A stretch of DNA of 64,000 nt. Source: Patiria miniata (taxonomy: Eukaryota > Echinodermata > Asteroidea > Valvatida > Asterinidae). This document shows positions 36,326 through 49,890 of this stretch, piece by piece (the stretch's first letter is position 1; every line of letters begins with the position of its first letter). The position numbers and the translations under genes were made by a program. The stretch is taken from the NCBI RefSeq assembly GCF_015706575.1, contig NW_024037060.1:1385983-1449982 (forward strand), in the 5' to 3' direction. A model generated the notes under the pieces. That model saw only the letters and a list, made by a program, of their open reading frames with translations, was not told the DNA's origin and made no database searches.

Positions 36326-37350
36326 GATTACGTTCGTTTGCTCCATTATGTCTTGGTCAAAAATTAGCTGTCGGACATAATTGGTCTTTATTGCAAAAAA
36401 GTAGCTTATGAAATTGGCTTTCCAGTCATTATTATGTTTGATGCTACATATTTTTTTCCAATATGAAATATAATTTTGGGGGTTTGGTTCCGCTTTTTTT
36501 TGTTGACTCGCCCTGTACAAGCCTCGCCAAATAACCCATTAGCCGATTTTATGTTTACAGACACAATAGGAGGGCGCTGTTTGATTTGGGTACAGAAATG
36601 AGACAAACGTTTGGATTTACTAAAAGCAAATAGCGCCCTCAAATTGTGTCAGCCGTACCTCGAATAGGCTATACGTGTATATATAATGAGTATGCATACC
36701 TCGATACACAGTATTTTGTACACTGTACAATTGTAAATTGATGAAGCACGCAACCACGTTTTGTTGCCATAAACTGCATGAAATTAATAATAATACATGT
36801 AGTAACATATAGGTTTCGGTTTCATTTCATGTGTGAAATTTGTCGTGACGGAGAATCCGACGAATTTGTTAACATTATACCACTTAGGGGATGTGATTAC
36901 CTAACCACTCACTTTTGATTCAAACTATCACAACTATGTGACAGGATATGTCTTGTTACCTCCTCTATGGATGGCAATGAGGCTATGAGTAACTTCGTGA
37001 CTTAAAAAAACCCCAAAAGAGATCATTGAGTATATATTTGTTTATTTAGAACTCTAAAATGAACACTTGCATAATGCAACCCCCAATTAATAAGATCATC
37101 ATTATCAAGGCACATCAGTCCGAAGAACAGGTTACTGTAAGTCGGTCAAATAGAAAAAAAGTCACCCTTTTCTCAAAGAACAAAATGTGAAAACCGGAAA
37201 CTTCATTTCCATAAGGATGGATGAGAATTATTTTTGTTATAAAATAAATCACATTCGAATCTGTCACTATAAGTCTAAATTTGCAACATGTCAGACTTTG
37301 TCCTTTATGAAGATTTCTTTTTATCTATAATTTAAAACTATTGGTCTTAC
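36326..37350. other. Remnant of intron 3 of gene copy 4 with an internal insertion
   Basis: gattacgttcgtttg (about 36327) and the stretch 37180-37350 match intron 3 of copy 2 (9124-9401). In between, about 36390-37170 is foreign and unclassified. Exons 4 and 5, expected to the left, are absent. Confidence 0.6.
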
Positions 37351-38737
37351 GGTCAATTCCTTGCAATGATGGGTAGCCATCCGACACTACGATCACATCA
37401 GGGGCGTAGTAACTCAAGATGCAATCCCGCATGTTCTTGTCCGTTAAACATTCCCGAAGTATGTTTCCAGCGTAGATGATTTCATCAACCACTGTCAAGG
37501 AACAATTATTAAAACCAAATGAAAGTACTAGCTGTTCGCAGATGCAGACCTTCCTTATCAAAATGGCAACTACATGTAATGATTTCAATGTACAGTCATT
37601 CAACATTATACAGGTACATGCTATCAAATGGACATGACTAGTCAGCTGAACTAACTAAAATCTGTGAAGATTGTGGCACCGCCTCGCACAATATTCCGTA
37701 TGGTTTTATTTTAGGAGATAAGCGTAAGCCATTGTTTAACAGAAAACCATGACGCTGGCAAATTCTCCTGAGGTGACTTGCTTGCGCTATGGCCTCTGTG
37801 ACGGTACAGAAGATGAAGCTATGTACGATTTAAAGGCAATTTACAAGTGTAAATTTTGGAATTGTTTTTTTGGTTGCCGAAACAAAGAACAGTAATACAG
37901 AAAATCTGAGGCGGATTACTAATTATAAAGTTCTACTTTTGAGACAACCGTGAAAAGCACCCTTTTGTGGTATGATCCCAGTTGTCACTGGGGGAAATAA
38001 CTATGTGAAACCGATTGAAAGCTAAACTAATTTTGGTCAATTTGGTGCAGTATTTGAAAACAAAACAAAAATATTCCAGCGACATATCCGGTCCAACCAT
38101 CGTTTGGGAAACGATGGTAATTCCTATTTTATTGATAATGACAGCAAAACAGGCGCTACGATTTCACACGATGCTTGATATAAACAGTCAAGTAGCACAT
38201 TTCATAATTATTTTGGCAGTTCCCTTTGTTTTAATGTTTGTAAATGATATACGTTACCTTTAATGTCACCTGAATGTGACAAACACATAGAAAGTAATGG
38301 ATCTATATGAGGAGAATAATATCCAAGGAAACGTTAACTATTAACCGTTAACACGCCATTATAGACACGTTACCTTTACGTTACCATAGGCCTATACTGA
38401 ATTATTAAAGCCTGTTTAAATGGCGATGATTAACCAGCCCCCTTCCAAATAACCGATGTTTATTCTTTACATCATGATCAAAACATTCACAAATTTTCTT
38501 CAGCTACCAATGCCTATCCCCAATTAGCAAATCTTGGACTTCAACAACTCGGCCAAACCCCTTTTGGAAATTCCCGATCCGCCATTGTGTCAGGATTCGC
38601 AGACTTTTGGAAAGATAACACATGCAATTGTCGTATTACCATGGTGATCTGCTATGCCACGGTTCTCGTCTTTGCCATTTTCAAGAAAGCAAACAAAACA
38701 AAGTTATCATTTTGGTTATTTTGGTTTTAGTGTCATC

Positions 38738-40922
38738 CAGTGTTGTAGTCGAGACCGGATAGTCCGAGACCGAGACCAAGACAGAGACCTGAAGTTGCGA
38801 GACCGAGACCGAGACCGAGACCAGCCCCTTCAAGGCGGACCGAGACCGAGACCGAAATGGTCCGAGACCGAGACCGAGACCGCGAATAATTAATAATCAT
38901 AATCTTAATAAACAACAAGACACTAATTACAACTGAACAGTCTGTCCTTCAGATGTTGATGTTCATGGGGATGTGAAGGAAGTGATTGAAAGTTAGGAAT
39001 CACTTGTACCTGCTTAATTGTGTCATGCGAGTGCTCTTCGTGTTTGCTTCATGCCATAAATTACAACATGGCAACAGAATTTGTTATTGTCACAATCAAT
39101 TAAAAAAATTGGAAACAACCTAATTTAAAGAAGGGGAAAACCTTATTTGATGAACTCCATATATTTTTGCCACTTTTTAAAAATATTTTTTTTTAATATT
39201 GTTTGACTACTATAAAGTGTAAATCTGATGATGAAACTCTAACTTAGGAGTACGACAATTTGTACTAGTTTTTGCAAAAGTAAAAAGTTAAAGGTGGATG
39301 TTTCATCTGTTATAGGAACTCGGACCCTAAACTCCACAGCCACCCCTTGGTTTCAGCAATGACCACTAACGGATATTTAAATGCAACTTTAATTTTACAT
39401 TTGACCTCCTTGTAAACCTGATTCGAACAAAAATTGGAGCAAGAAAATATTGATTTATGTTTTAAAATTTCAGTCATAGAATATAGATTTGTACATGTAG
39501 ACCAAAAAATTGAGAGATGGTAGCCAGATATGGATTGGTCTGCCCCCCCCCCCATCCCTCTTTGTGATTCTCCTTCCAACCCTGCATGTTTGTGTGTCCC
39601 CTACATGTTTGTTTCTTGTTCCTCTGTCATTTATCTCTGAAAGAAGGCCTGGCTAAGGCTGAAATGTAATGCCACTTTATTTTGTTTAATGTCAATAACG
39701 TTACATATACTATAGAAGATTGATGAACCATATAAAATTTTGCCTGATCTATCTTCTGTTAATCTGCCCGCCGTCATCATCGTCATTAGCATATTTGAGA
39801 ATATGGCCGACACAATAGAAGGGCGATGTCACAAACTGAATGTGTTGGGTGAGATGTACTTTTAGAATTCATGGCTCAGTGCCCACGCCTCTCTGTGTTT
39901 TGTACCGTGCCATCGTATCGCCTGCATCAGCTACTTTGCTGGGCAATTTACTTGAATAATTTAGTGATTAACAAGTACGACATATTGCCAGTTTATTACA
40001 TGTAATAGTTTATTATGATGGCCGTAAACAGCATATTGACATTTAGGAAGGAGACGAGGCAGGCAATTATACTCTATTTTTGTGTGTACATGGCAGTAGC
40101 TCAATTTGTGTTTATCACAGATGAAAAGATGAATACATGGCGAGTCAAAAAGAAAGTGACCGTATGGTAAAAAAATATATTTGGGATAAAGAACATGTTA
40201 TTGAGTAGTAACTGTGCACATTTCACGTAATTTGCATACTCTATTCCCAAGTCGTGTCTATTTTAATAAAGAGATCACAACATTCAGCTGTCCACCACTT
40301 ATACCAATTTAACGGTCTACGAATTGATGAATATCCATTAATAAATATAATGAAAAAAAAAAAACGTTTTCCCGCCTCCAAGAATAAAGGAAAAATTGAA
40401 AATGAAAATAGAAAAAAATTACCAATATTTCTAGGGAAAAACACTTGAATTGTTCCCCATATTCAAACTACAAAATCTGACGGAAAAATAATGTTTCAGT
40501 CTTGATTCATAAGATTTAAATCTCAGTTGTATTTGGAATCAATGAGGATGGCTTTAAAGTGCTTGTTTCAACGGATCATCCCACAATAAAACCGAGAAAT
40601 AAGAAGAGGAGCAATGGTAATTGGACTATGCCTCACTCACTAGAAAGTGAAGAGAGACATGTCCATTAGCATCACACTGCAGTCACATCTGCCCTAAACT
40701 GATTCTTTACTTAACCCTAAAAGGGCTGGGGCGGAATCCACCCCCTCACTCTTTGGCTGGTCTCGACTCGAGACCAGTCAAAATATCGAAACCAAAGGGG
40801 ACTGAGACCAAGACCAAGACCGAGACCACAGCTCCCGAGACCGAGACCGAGACCGAGACCGGCAAAAAGTGGTCTCGAGACCGAGACCGAGACCGAGACC
40901 GGTCTCGAGACCTACAACACTG
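38738..40922. mobile_element. Non-autonomous hAT-type transposon, second copy (by segmental duplication)
   Basis: Same ends, GAGACC subterminal arrays and flanking 8-bp repeats as 173-2357, at the same position of intron 1. It differs by only a few bases. Confidence 0.85.
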
Positions 40923-41198
40923 GTATCATCAACCAAGATGTGCGAAACTATGTTCTACTAGCGCCTGTGTGTTAGTCCAATAAACAGCTTTCATTAATAT
41001 TATTTTCCGGTGATATTTCCCAATTTTTCCTATTTCCGCATTTGCCCTAAATATAAATGAAACTTATTTTTTTTTTACACAACACTTCTGTGTAGACCCA
41101 CTGGGCAGCGATCAATATCGGTTAAACTTTTTTTCATAGAATTTGACTAGGCAGAAACGTCAAAGTAATATCCAGTGGGGAAAACAAAACTCCTTTAA

Positions 41199-41234
41199 CC
41201 CTAAAAGGAAACTCGGTACAAAGGCGCAGTTCTA

Positions 41235-41272
<38 letters not shown>

Positions 41273-41867
41273 CTGTAGCCCCCCCCTAAAAAATTTTGTC
41301 TAGCCCCCCCCCAATAAATTCTGTAAAAAAAAATTGCATTAGCAAAAAGAAGGATTGTGATGTACATGCGAACTCTGAAGAAGAAATAGCCGTGACAAGG
41401 GTGCACGCATTAGTTAATATAGTGTGAATGATTTTATTATTTTATTGGCGGTCCCCATTGGAAATATGGCATAAGCCCCCCCCCCCCCCCCATCCCCACT
41501 TATTGATTTTCGGAGGCCTAAGTGTCTGGAAAAAATAACCGGTCAACATTTCAGCACGCCTCCCTGAAAAAATTCTGGATCCACCGTGCTAGCCCCCCCC
41601 CCCCCCCAAATATTGGTTCTAGTACCGCGCCTGTCGGTTCATGCATAAAGCAACTCATCATGAACATACCCAAGAAATTTCGTGACTATAGGTCGAAGGG
41701 TTTTGGAATCATGGCTAGTTAATTACTCATATGTACGAATGGTAATTCTGCTGTGTGTACACGACGTATATGGGAAAACTCAGTTTTCACCGGAACATTT
41801 TTCTGTTTTTGGTATACAAAAGATGCGCAAGGCTCGAGGCTAAAAAGTCATTACAGCTCGGGTCGGG
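41199..41867. other. Insertion in intron 1 of copy 4, with extra poly-G block
   Basis: Counterpart of 2634-3200, with about 100 additional bases near 41228-41335. The extra part contains a 37-base G-run (41236-41272) and short C-runs. No terminal repeats are recognised. Confidence 0.5.
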
Positions 41868-42111
41868 AATTACAAACCTTCTAGTACTTTCTCGCCTTCA
41901 ACCGGAGCCGCTTTGATGGGCGCGTTCAGCAACCCAACCACCAGAAACACACACAGCCAGGTAAAAGCAGACATGTCGTATCGTTGAGAGGGTGGTTTTC
42001 GTCACTGTATGGAAGATAACTAGCTGATTATCGTTCGATGAATTCCGACGATGTGAGCGGAACAATAACATCTACTCGTGCTGATTGATTATGTAGATGT
42101 CGTGACGTCGT

Positions 42112-42428
42112 CAAGGGCGGATCCAGAACACAATTTTGGCGGGGGCCCAAAAAAATTGTGGTCCCCCCAAAAAGTGGGTCTAAAAAAGTTACAGCGTGGG
42201 GTTCGGGGCCCGCTTAAGGGCCCCGAAAAAAATTGGATTCTAGATGCTCTGTGGTGCGATCTGAGGCAATTTCTGACCACTTTAACCAATTTATTTTGAG
42301 GAAAAGATGGTGGTGTACTCATTGCCTGCCTTTATTGCGATGTCACATTAAAAAAAAAAAATTGGTTTCGCTTTTTTTTGGGGGGGGGGGGGGCATGGCC
42401 CCCTTTGGCCCCCCCCGGATCCGCCTCG
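42112..42428. mobile_element. hAT-like MITE in the promoter of gene copy 4
   Basis: Duplicate of 3445-3764 with the same 8-bp gacgtcgt flanks (42104-42111 and 42429-42436). The right terminus has lost two bases and homopolymers differ in length. Confidence 0.8.
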
Positions 42429-42436
42429 GACGTCGT

Positions 42437-43768
42437 GACCACGTGATGCAACCAAACCAATAACAGCACGCTCCGTTCATTTATCATGGGTTCGTTGGAC
42501 ATTTCGGGTTAAAACCGGTATTTGGCAAGGCCTAGTCCTACAATGGATTTGTGTGTACGTTTATTTGTGGTGATGCAGAAACAATTCACTGAGCAATGAA
42601 CAGTTGTTTAGAAATAAATGAAAGTGAACAAACGTTTTTTCGATGTGCATTTGATATTCTCAAGCCTCATAAGGTGGTGGTATGGGGACTTCAATTTGGG
42701 TTTCTTGACAATTTCATCTTGGCTATTTGATGGCAAAATTTCACAGCGAACGGACACATCGTCCGGATCAGCTGGCAAAGACACCTGTATCGTCATATTA
42801 ATCAGTCAGCATTCAATGTTTTTCCATATGGATGGCTAAAAATGGGCCTAATGAAAAGCAAAACAAAACCAACAGACGAAATTAAGGCACATGGACTGAA
42901 ACATGAGGGGGATTATTAATTGATTAATTAAAGTCTAATGCTTAGAAACTAACAGGTGAAATTGTGCGTTGAAATTAACCAAATTAATGATTCGAAAATA
43001 TGAATTTGTTTTAAACAACAAAATATTGTTTTCAAAATCTATTGCAATAATTTGAAATGGGTTTGTATGAGTAAACTTTGCATCAGCGTCTTAATGAAAA
43101 AACAACCCAAGAATATCGCAACTTTTATATAGTTAGAAACAATACTTATTTTAACCAAGGGCGTATATAAAAGCATATAATAAGATCAACTTTATTTACA
43201 GATAGAATAGGATAACACGTGGTCACGGAATGAAGAAATGGGATAAAAATGATTATTTTCTAGATACTAAATTCCCAATATCTAACTTTCCTTGTAATTA
43301 TTTGGTGAAAATAAAACTAGTTTTCATTTGTTGCTTCCATCACATTGAATTACTGTCGCGCACATCTATAGGCCTATCTGTCTGAAAGTGACCTGTTGAA
43401 CAAATTAGCACACACGTTCCGCTCAATCGGACGTGGACAATTATTTGTTCAGAGTAGATGCAGCGGGAACAAGCTTGTGTCGTACGGAATTTGCATTGGG
43501 AAGCAGGCTCTCCCTCTATCTTAAAGCTGTCTTTCAGAGTCTTCTAGCTTTCATATTCACGCGAGAATTAAACGAGAAAATCTTCTTTCAAACACTATTC
43601 TGTATACATGTAGGGTTCAGCAAGCCCTGGAAATACTACATCTCTAAAACTATGTATGGGGGAATAAAGTTGCATTTTCTCCAGGTACTGGTTGCAAGTT
43701 ATAAAAAAGAGTTCAATTTAGGATTAGTCGTTTGTCATCCGTTGAAGATTTCTGCATCGAACATGGAA
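42437..43768. other. Upstream flank of copy 4; no gene seen
   Basis: Nearly identical to 3773-5105. Confidence 0.5.
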
Positions 43769-43959
43769 CACTGATCTTATGAGCATGCACAATTTATTTG
43801 GCAAACTTCTTTCCGCAAGAGTTTCGTTTTTGACAATCGTGAGCGATTATCAATACCATTTGAACGTTGGGATGGTATTAAATCGCTCATAATCAAAAAC
43901 GAAACTCTTGCGAGAAGAATTTTGCCAAATAAATTTGCGTGCTCATAATAAGATCAGTG
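43769..43959. mobile_element. Foldback element with CACTGATCTTAT ends, second copy
   Basis: Counterpart of 5106-5296, almost identical. Confidence 0.7.
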
Positions 43960-44492
43960 CAAGTACAGCATTGTTTGAATTTTTTTAACAGAGCAGAGTT
44001 TTGAACTTTCAGTTGATTTTTTGTAAATCGTCAAGAGAAGGTCAGACGTGCGGTAAATACATCATCTGTGTCCGCCAGAAAGAGTTGAATTCCAAATATT
44101 TCGAAAACAAACACTTCACAGACTAAACAATAATTAAGTATACAATTACTCCATTAAGTGCACATCTGGCAGGTAAGTTAATCCGTATCTACAAACATAT
44201 TTAGTTTAAATAAGCAAGTCAGCGTTTTGTCCCCAAGGACAAGTGAAATTTGCATCCATAAATTACACTATATGGACAGTGTTTACAAAGTCCATGCATC
44301 TTTCTTAAAAGTTAATGAATGAATGAAAAAGTTGGCCCATTTCTGTCCTTGCGTCTTTGCAGTTTTCGTATTTGTTGACGGAATCAAAATCAAACTGAAC
44401 CTGTCACGTGTCAACTATTAATTTTTAAAAACTTGCGCAGTGTCTTAGCCAAGTCGATCACACGCCCAGATGATATATCAAAAGTCCTTTCA
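43960..44492. other. Intergenic flank; no gene seen
   Basis: Counterpart of 5297-5829. Confidence 0.5.
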
Positions 44493-47400
44493 CAGATCGA
44501 GTTTTGTGTCTTGATGTTCCCGAAGGCTGCCTCCCTATAGCCCAAGTGAACGGCACAATGAGCTAGATTGTCCGATGGAGTTGGTGACAGTCAGGGCACC
44601 AGACTTGTCTGCAGTATTCTTATTTGGCATCCCAGAGCTACTATAAGAAAAAAATATATTGGAGAGGGGGGGGGGGTTGAGCAACAGATGCCCGGCCCCT
44701 GGGTGCCCCCCTACATTTAAAGTCTTGAAGTGAACATTTACCACTTGCCTTAAGTGCCCTCCGTTTGTGCGCCCCACGGTGCTCCCCCCAGTTTAACCCT
44801 AGTTAGTCAATGCGGGCTGACGGCAGTGTGCTACCTGGGAATCATATATATAATCCACATGTCATGGAGGGGAGGGGGCTTTTTCCTGTTCATTTTGTGC
44901 ATGGCGTCCCCTAGCTGCATCAAAATATCACGTTATACGCCGTCAAGTTTTGTCCACGAATTTAAGTACTGTAGATGTGCACTCACCAAGGAGCTATGTT
45001 ATAGCGCAGTAGTTTCAATTGAAAAACAAAAGCAAAGTATAGGTTTGTGGTACTGAATATAATAATTCACGGTAAAACGGCACCAGAGCACATATCAGTG
45101 GAGAAGAATTAATGTCTTATATTAAGCCCATCCTTTTTCTTAAATAATTTAGTATGAACACAGCAATAGACTTCATTTTGATGGCAAGATAAGAGGAAAT
45201 TTCACTTCAAATCTGTTTCATTTTAAGGTAGTGTTATGCCTTGGGTAAAAATTAGAACCAAAACATCTATATTAGACCTGAAAATCAGCCATAGCATGAG
45301 GTCCGAGTCATGGTTCCAATTATTGCTGTTGTGATACTGCTGCTTTAAATTCATAGGGGTAGTAATCGATAGAGGGAGGTATATTGACAGAGGGTAGTCC
45401 AACAATAGAGGGCACTGTCGATACAATCAGGACAGGGCGTGATTATCCTTTATGAATTGAAGTAACAACAGAAAAATTAAATCAAATATAAAATACGAGG
45501 AGTCAAAGGTATCTCATGTCACTACACGTATTTTAATAAGCCGCTTTGAATTAATCACCGTTTCACAGATCGAGTTTTGTGTCTTGATGTTCCCGAAGGC
45601 TGCCTCCATATAGCCCAAGTGAACGGCACAATGAGCTAGATTGCCCGATGGAGTTGGTGACAGTCAGGGCACCAGACTTGTCTGCAGTATTCTTATTTGG
45701 CATTCCAGAGCTACTATAAGAAATATTATATTGGAGAACGGGGGGGGGGGGGGGTGAGAGCAACAGATGCCCGTGACCGCGGCCGGTGCCCCCCCCCCCC
45801 CACATTTAAAGTCTTGAAGTGAATATTTACCACTTGCCTTAAGTGCCCACTGTATACTTTTATAAAAAAGAGTTCAATTTAGGGTAAGTCATTTGTCATC
45901 CGTTGAAGATTTCTGCATTGAACATGGAACACTGATCTTACGAGCATGCACAATTTATTTGGCAAACTTCTTTCCGTAAGAGTTTCGTTTTTGACAATCG
46001 TGAGCGATTATCAATACCATTTGAACGTTGGGATGGTATTAAATCGCTCATAATCAAAAACGAAACTCTTGCGAGAAGAAGTTTGCCAAATAAATTTGCG
46101 TGCTCTTAATAAGATCAGTGCATGTACAGCATTGTTTGAATTTTTTTAACTGAGCAGAGTTTTGAACTTTCAGTTGATTTTCTGTAAATCGTCAAGAGAA
46201 GGTCAGACGTGCGGTAAATACATCATCTGTGTCCGCCAGAAAGAGTTGAATTCCACATATTTCGAAAACAAACACTTCACAGACTAAACAATAATTAAGT
46301 ATACAATTACTCCATTAAGTTCACATCTGGCAGGTAAGTTAATCCGTATCTACAAACATATTTAGTTTAAATAAGCAAGTCAGCGTTTTGTCCGCAAGGA
46401 CAAGTGAAATTTGCATCCATAAATTACACTATATGGACAGTGTTTACAAAGTCCATGCATCTTTCTTAAAAGTTAATGAATGAATGAAAAAGTTGGCCCA
46501 TTTCTGTCCTTACGTCTTTGCAGTTTTCGTATTTGTTGACGGAATCAAAATCAAACTGAACCTGTCACGTGTCAACTATTAATTTTTAAAAACTTGCGCA
46601 GTGGCTTAGCCAAGTCGATCACACGCCCAGATGATATATCAAAAGTCCTTTCACAGATCGAGTTTTGTGTCTTGATGTTCCCGAAGGCTGCCTCCCTATA
46701 GCCCAAGTGAACGGCACAATGAGCTAGATTGTCCGATGGAGTTGGTGACAGTCAGGGCATCAGACTTGTCTGCAGTATTCTTATTTGGCATTCTAGAGCT
46801 ACTATAAGAAATATTATATTGGAGAACGGGGGGGGGGGGGGGGGTGAGCAACAGATGCCCGTGCCGCGGCCGGTGCCCCCCCCCCCTACATTTAAAGTCT
46901 TGAAGTGAACATTTACCACTTGCCTTAAGTGCCCTCCGTTTGTGCGCCCCACGGTGCTCCCCCCAGTTTAACCCTAGTTAGTCAATGCGGGCTGACGGCA
47001 GTGTGCTACAAGGGAATCATATATATAATCCACATGTCATGGAGGGGAGGGGGCTTTTTCCTGTTCATTTTGTGCATGGCGTCCCTAGCTGCATCAAAAT
47101 ATCACGTTATACGCCGTCAAGTTTTGTCCACGAATTTAAGGACTGTAGATGTGCACTCACCAAGGAGCTATGTTATAGCGCAGTAGTTTCAATTGAGAAA
47201 CAAAAGCAAAGTATAGGTTTGTGGTACTGAATATAATAATTCACGGTAAAATGGCACCAGAGCACATATCAGTGGAGAAGAATTAAAGTCTTATATTAAG
47301 CCCATCCTTTTTCTTAAATAATTTAGTATGAACACAGCAATAGACTTCATTTTGATGGCAAGATAAGAGGAAATTTCACTTCAAATCTGTTTCATTTTAG

Positions 47401-49890
47401 GGTAGTGTTATGCCTTGGGTAAAATTAGAACCAAAAAATCTATATTAGACCTGAAAATCAGCCATGAGGTCCGAGTCATGGTTCCAATTATTGCTGTTGT
47501 GATACTGCTCCTTTAAATTCATAGGGGTAGTAATCGATAGAGGGAGGTATATTGACAGAGGGTAGTCCAACAATAGAGGGCACTGTCGATAAAATCAGGA
47601 CAGGGCGTGATTATCCTTTATGAATTGAAGTAACAACAGAAAAATTAAATCAAATATAAAATACGAGGAGTAAAAGGTATCTCATGTAACTACACGTATT
47701 TTTATAAGCCGCTTTGAATTAATCACCGTTTCACAGATCGAGTTTTGTGTCTTGATGTTCCCGAAGGCTGCCTCCCTATAGCCCAAGTGAACGGCACAAT
47801 GAGCTAGATTGCCCGATGGAGTTGGTGACAGTCAGGGCACCAGACTTGTCTGCAGTATTCTTATTTGGCATTCCAGAGCTACTATAAGAAATATTATATT
47901 GGAGAACGGGGGGGGGGGGGCGGGGTGAGCAACAGATGCCCGTGACCGTTGCCGGTGCCCCCCCCCCCCTACATTTAAAGTCTTGAAGTGAACATTTACC
48001 ACTTGCCTTAAGTGCCCTCCGTTTGTGCGCCCCACGGTGCTCCCCCCAGTTTAACCCTAGTTAGTCAATGCGGGCTGACGGCAGTGTGCTACAAGGGAAT
48101 CATATATATAATCCACATGTCATGGAGGGGAGGGGGCTTTTTCCTGTTCATTTTGTGCATGGCGTCCCCTAGCTGCATCAAAATATCACGTTATACGCCG
48201 TCAAGTTTTGTCCACGAATTTAAGGACTGTAGATGTGCACTCACCAAGGAGCTATGTTATAGCACAGTGGTTTCAATTGAGAAACAAAAGCAAAGTATAG
48301 GTTTGTGGTACTGAATATAGTAATTCACGGTAAAATGGCACCAGAGCACTTATCAACAGAGAAGAATTAATGTCTTATATTAAGCCCATCCTTTTTCTTA
48401 AATAATTTAGTATGAACACAGCAATAGACTTCATTTTGATGGCAAGATAAGAGGAAATTTCACTTCAAATCTGTTTCATTTAAGGTAGTGTTATGCCTTG
48501 GGTAAAATTAGAACCAAAAAATCTATATTAGACCTGAAAATCAGCCATGAGGTCCGAGTCATGGTTCCAATTATTGCTGTTGTGATACTGCTGCTTTAAA
48601 TTCATAGGGGTAGTAATCGATAGAGGGAGGTATATTGACAGAGGGTAGTCCAACAATAGAGGGCACTGTCGATACAATCAGGACAGGGCGTGATTATCCT
48701 TTATGAATTGAAGTAACAACAGAAAAATTAAATCAAATATAAAATACGAGGAGTCAAAGGTATCTCATGTAACTACACGTATTTTAATAAGCCGCTTTGA
48801 ATTAATCACCGTTTCACAGATCGAGTTTTGTGTCTTGATGTTCCCGAAGGCTGCCTCCCTATAGCCCAAGTGAACGGCACAATGAGCTAGATTGCCCGAT
48901 GGAGTTGGTGACAGTCAGGGCACCAGACTTGTCTGCAGTATTCTTATTTGGCATTCCAGAGCTACTATAAGAAATATTATATTGGAGAACGGGGGGGGGG
49001 GGGGGGGGGGGATGAGCAACAGATGCCCGTGACCGCGGCCGGTGCCCCCCCCCTACATTTAAAGTCTTGAAGTGAACATTTACCACTTGCCTTAAGTGCC
49101 CTCCGTTTGTGCACCCCACGGTGCTCCCCTCGGTTTAACCCTAGTTACATCAATGCGGGCTGACGGCAGTGTGCTACCTGGGAATCATATATATAATCCA
49201 CATGTCATGGAGGGGAGGGGGCTTTTTCCTGTTCATTTTGTGCATGGCGTCCCCTAGCTGCATCAAAATATCACGTTATACGCCGTCAAGTTTTGTCCAC
49301 GAATTTAAGGACTGTAGATGTGCACTCACCAAGGAGCTATGTTATAGCGCAGTAGTTTCAATTGAGAAACAAAAGCAAAGTATAGGTTTGTCGTACTGAA
49401 TATAATAATTCACGGTAAAATGGCACCAGAGCACATATCAGTGGAGAAGAATTAAAGTCTTATATTAAGCCCATCCTTTTTCTTAAATAATTTAGTATGA
49501 ACACAGCAATAGACTTCATTTTGATGGCAAGATAAGAGGAAATTGCACTTCAAATCTGTTTCATTTTAAGGTAGTGTTATGCCTTGGGTAAAAATTAGAA
49601 CTAAAATATCTATATTAGACCTGAAAATCAGCCATGAGGTCCGAGTCATGGTTCCAATTATTGCTGTTGTAATACTGCTGCTTTAAATTCATTGGGGTAG
49701 TAATCGATAGAGGGAGGTATATTGACAGAGGGTAGTCCAACAATAGAGGGCACTGTCGATACAATCAGGACAGGGCGTGATTATCCTTTATGAATTGAAG
49801 TAACAACAGAAACAATAAATAATACGAGGAGTCAAAGGTATCTTATGTAACTACATGTATTTTAATGAGCCGCTTTGAATTAATCACCGT
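44493..49890. repeat. Expanded tandem array of the 1.08 kb unit, with an embedded flank segment
   Basis: Unit starts (cagatcgagttttgtg) are at 44493, 45566, 46654, 47734 and 48817, with spacing about 1073-1088. The unit starting at 45566 stops at about 45848. The next 800 bases (45849-46653) are instead a copy of the flank with its foldback element (compare 43700-44492). The other units are full length. Each has a G-run followed about 40-50 bases later by a C-run, with lengths differing between units. The homologous locus at 5830-7517 has one unit. Confidence 0.85.
45930..46120. mobile_element. Foldback element with CACTGATCTTAT ends, third copy, inside the array
   Basis: Third copy of the 191-bp palindrome. 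It was carried in with duplicated flank sequence. Confidence 0.7.

Larger units (their letters stand above)
37351..41974 (-). pseudogene. Truncated SnoaL/DUF4440-like gene, copy 4 (exons 1-3 only)
   Basis: Exons (minus): 41878-41974, 38640-38678, 37351-37491. Exon 1 is the same as copy 1 (signal peptide, then AAPVEGEKVLE). Exon 2 has the same lost acceptor (AG to AA). Exon 3 is open and has normal splice borders, but is 141 rather than 138 bases: an extra codon gives KNMRDC, and VVSDG replaces VVPDG. No exon 4 or 5 is found; at about 36325 intron 3 is fused to sequence of a gene 3' flank. The product would lack the second half of the domain. The promoter is split by the MITE at 42112-42428 and intron 1 holds the hAT element. 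This is a pseudogene. Confidence 0.75.
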
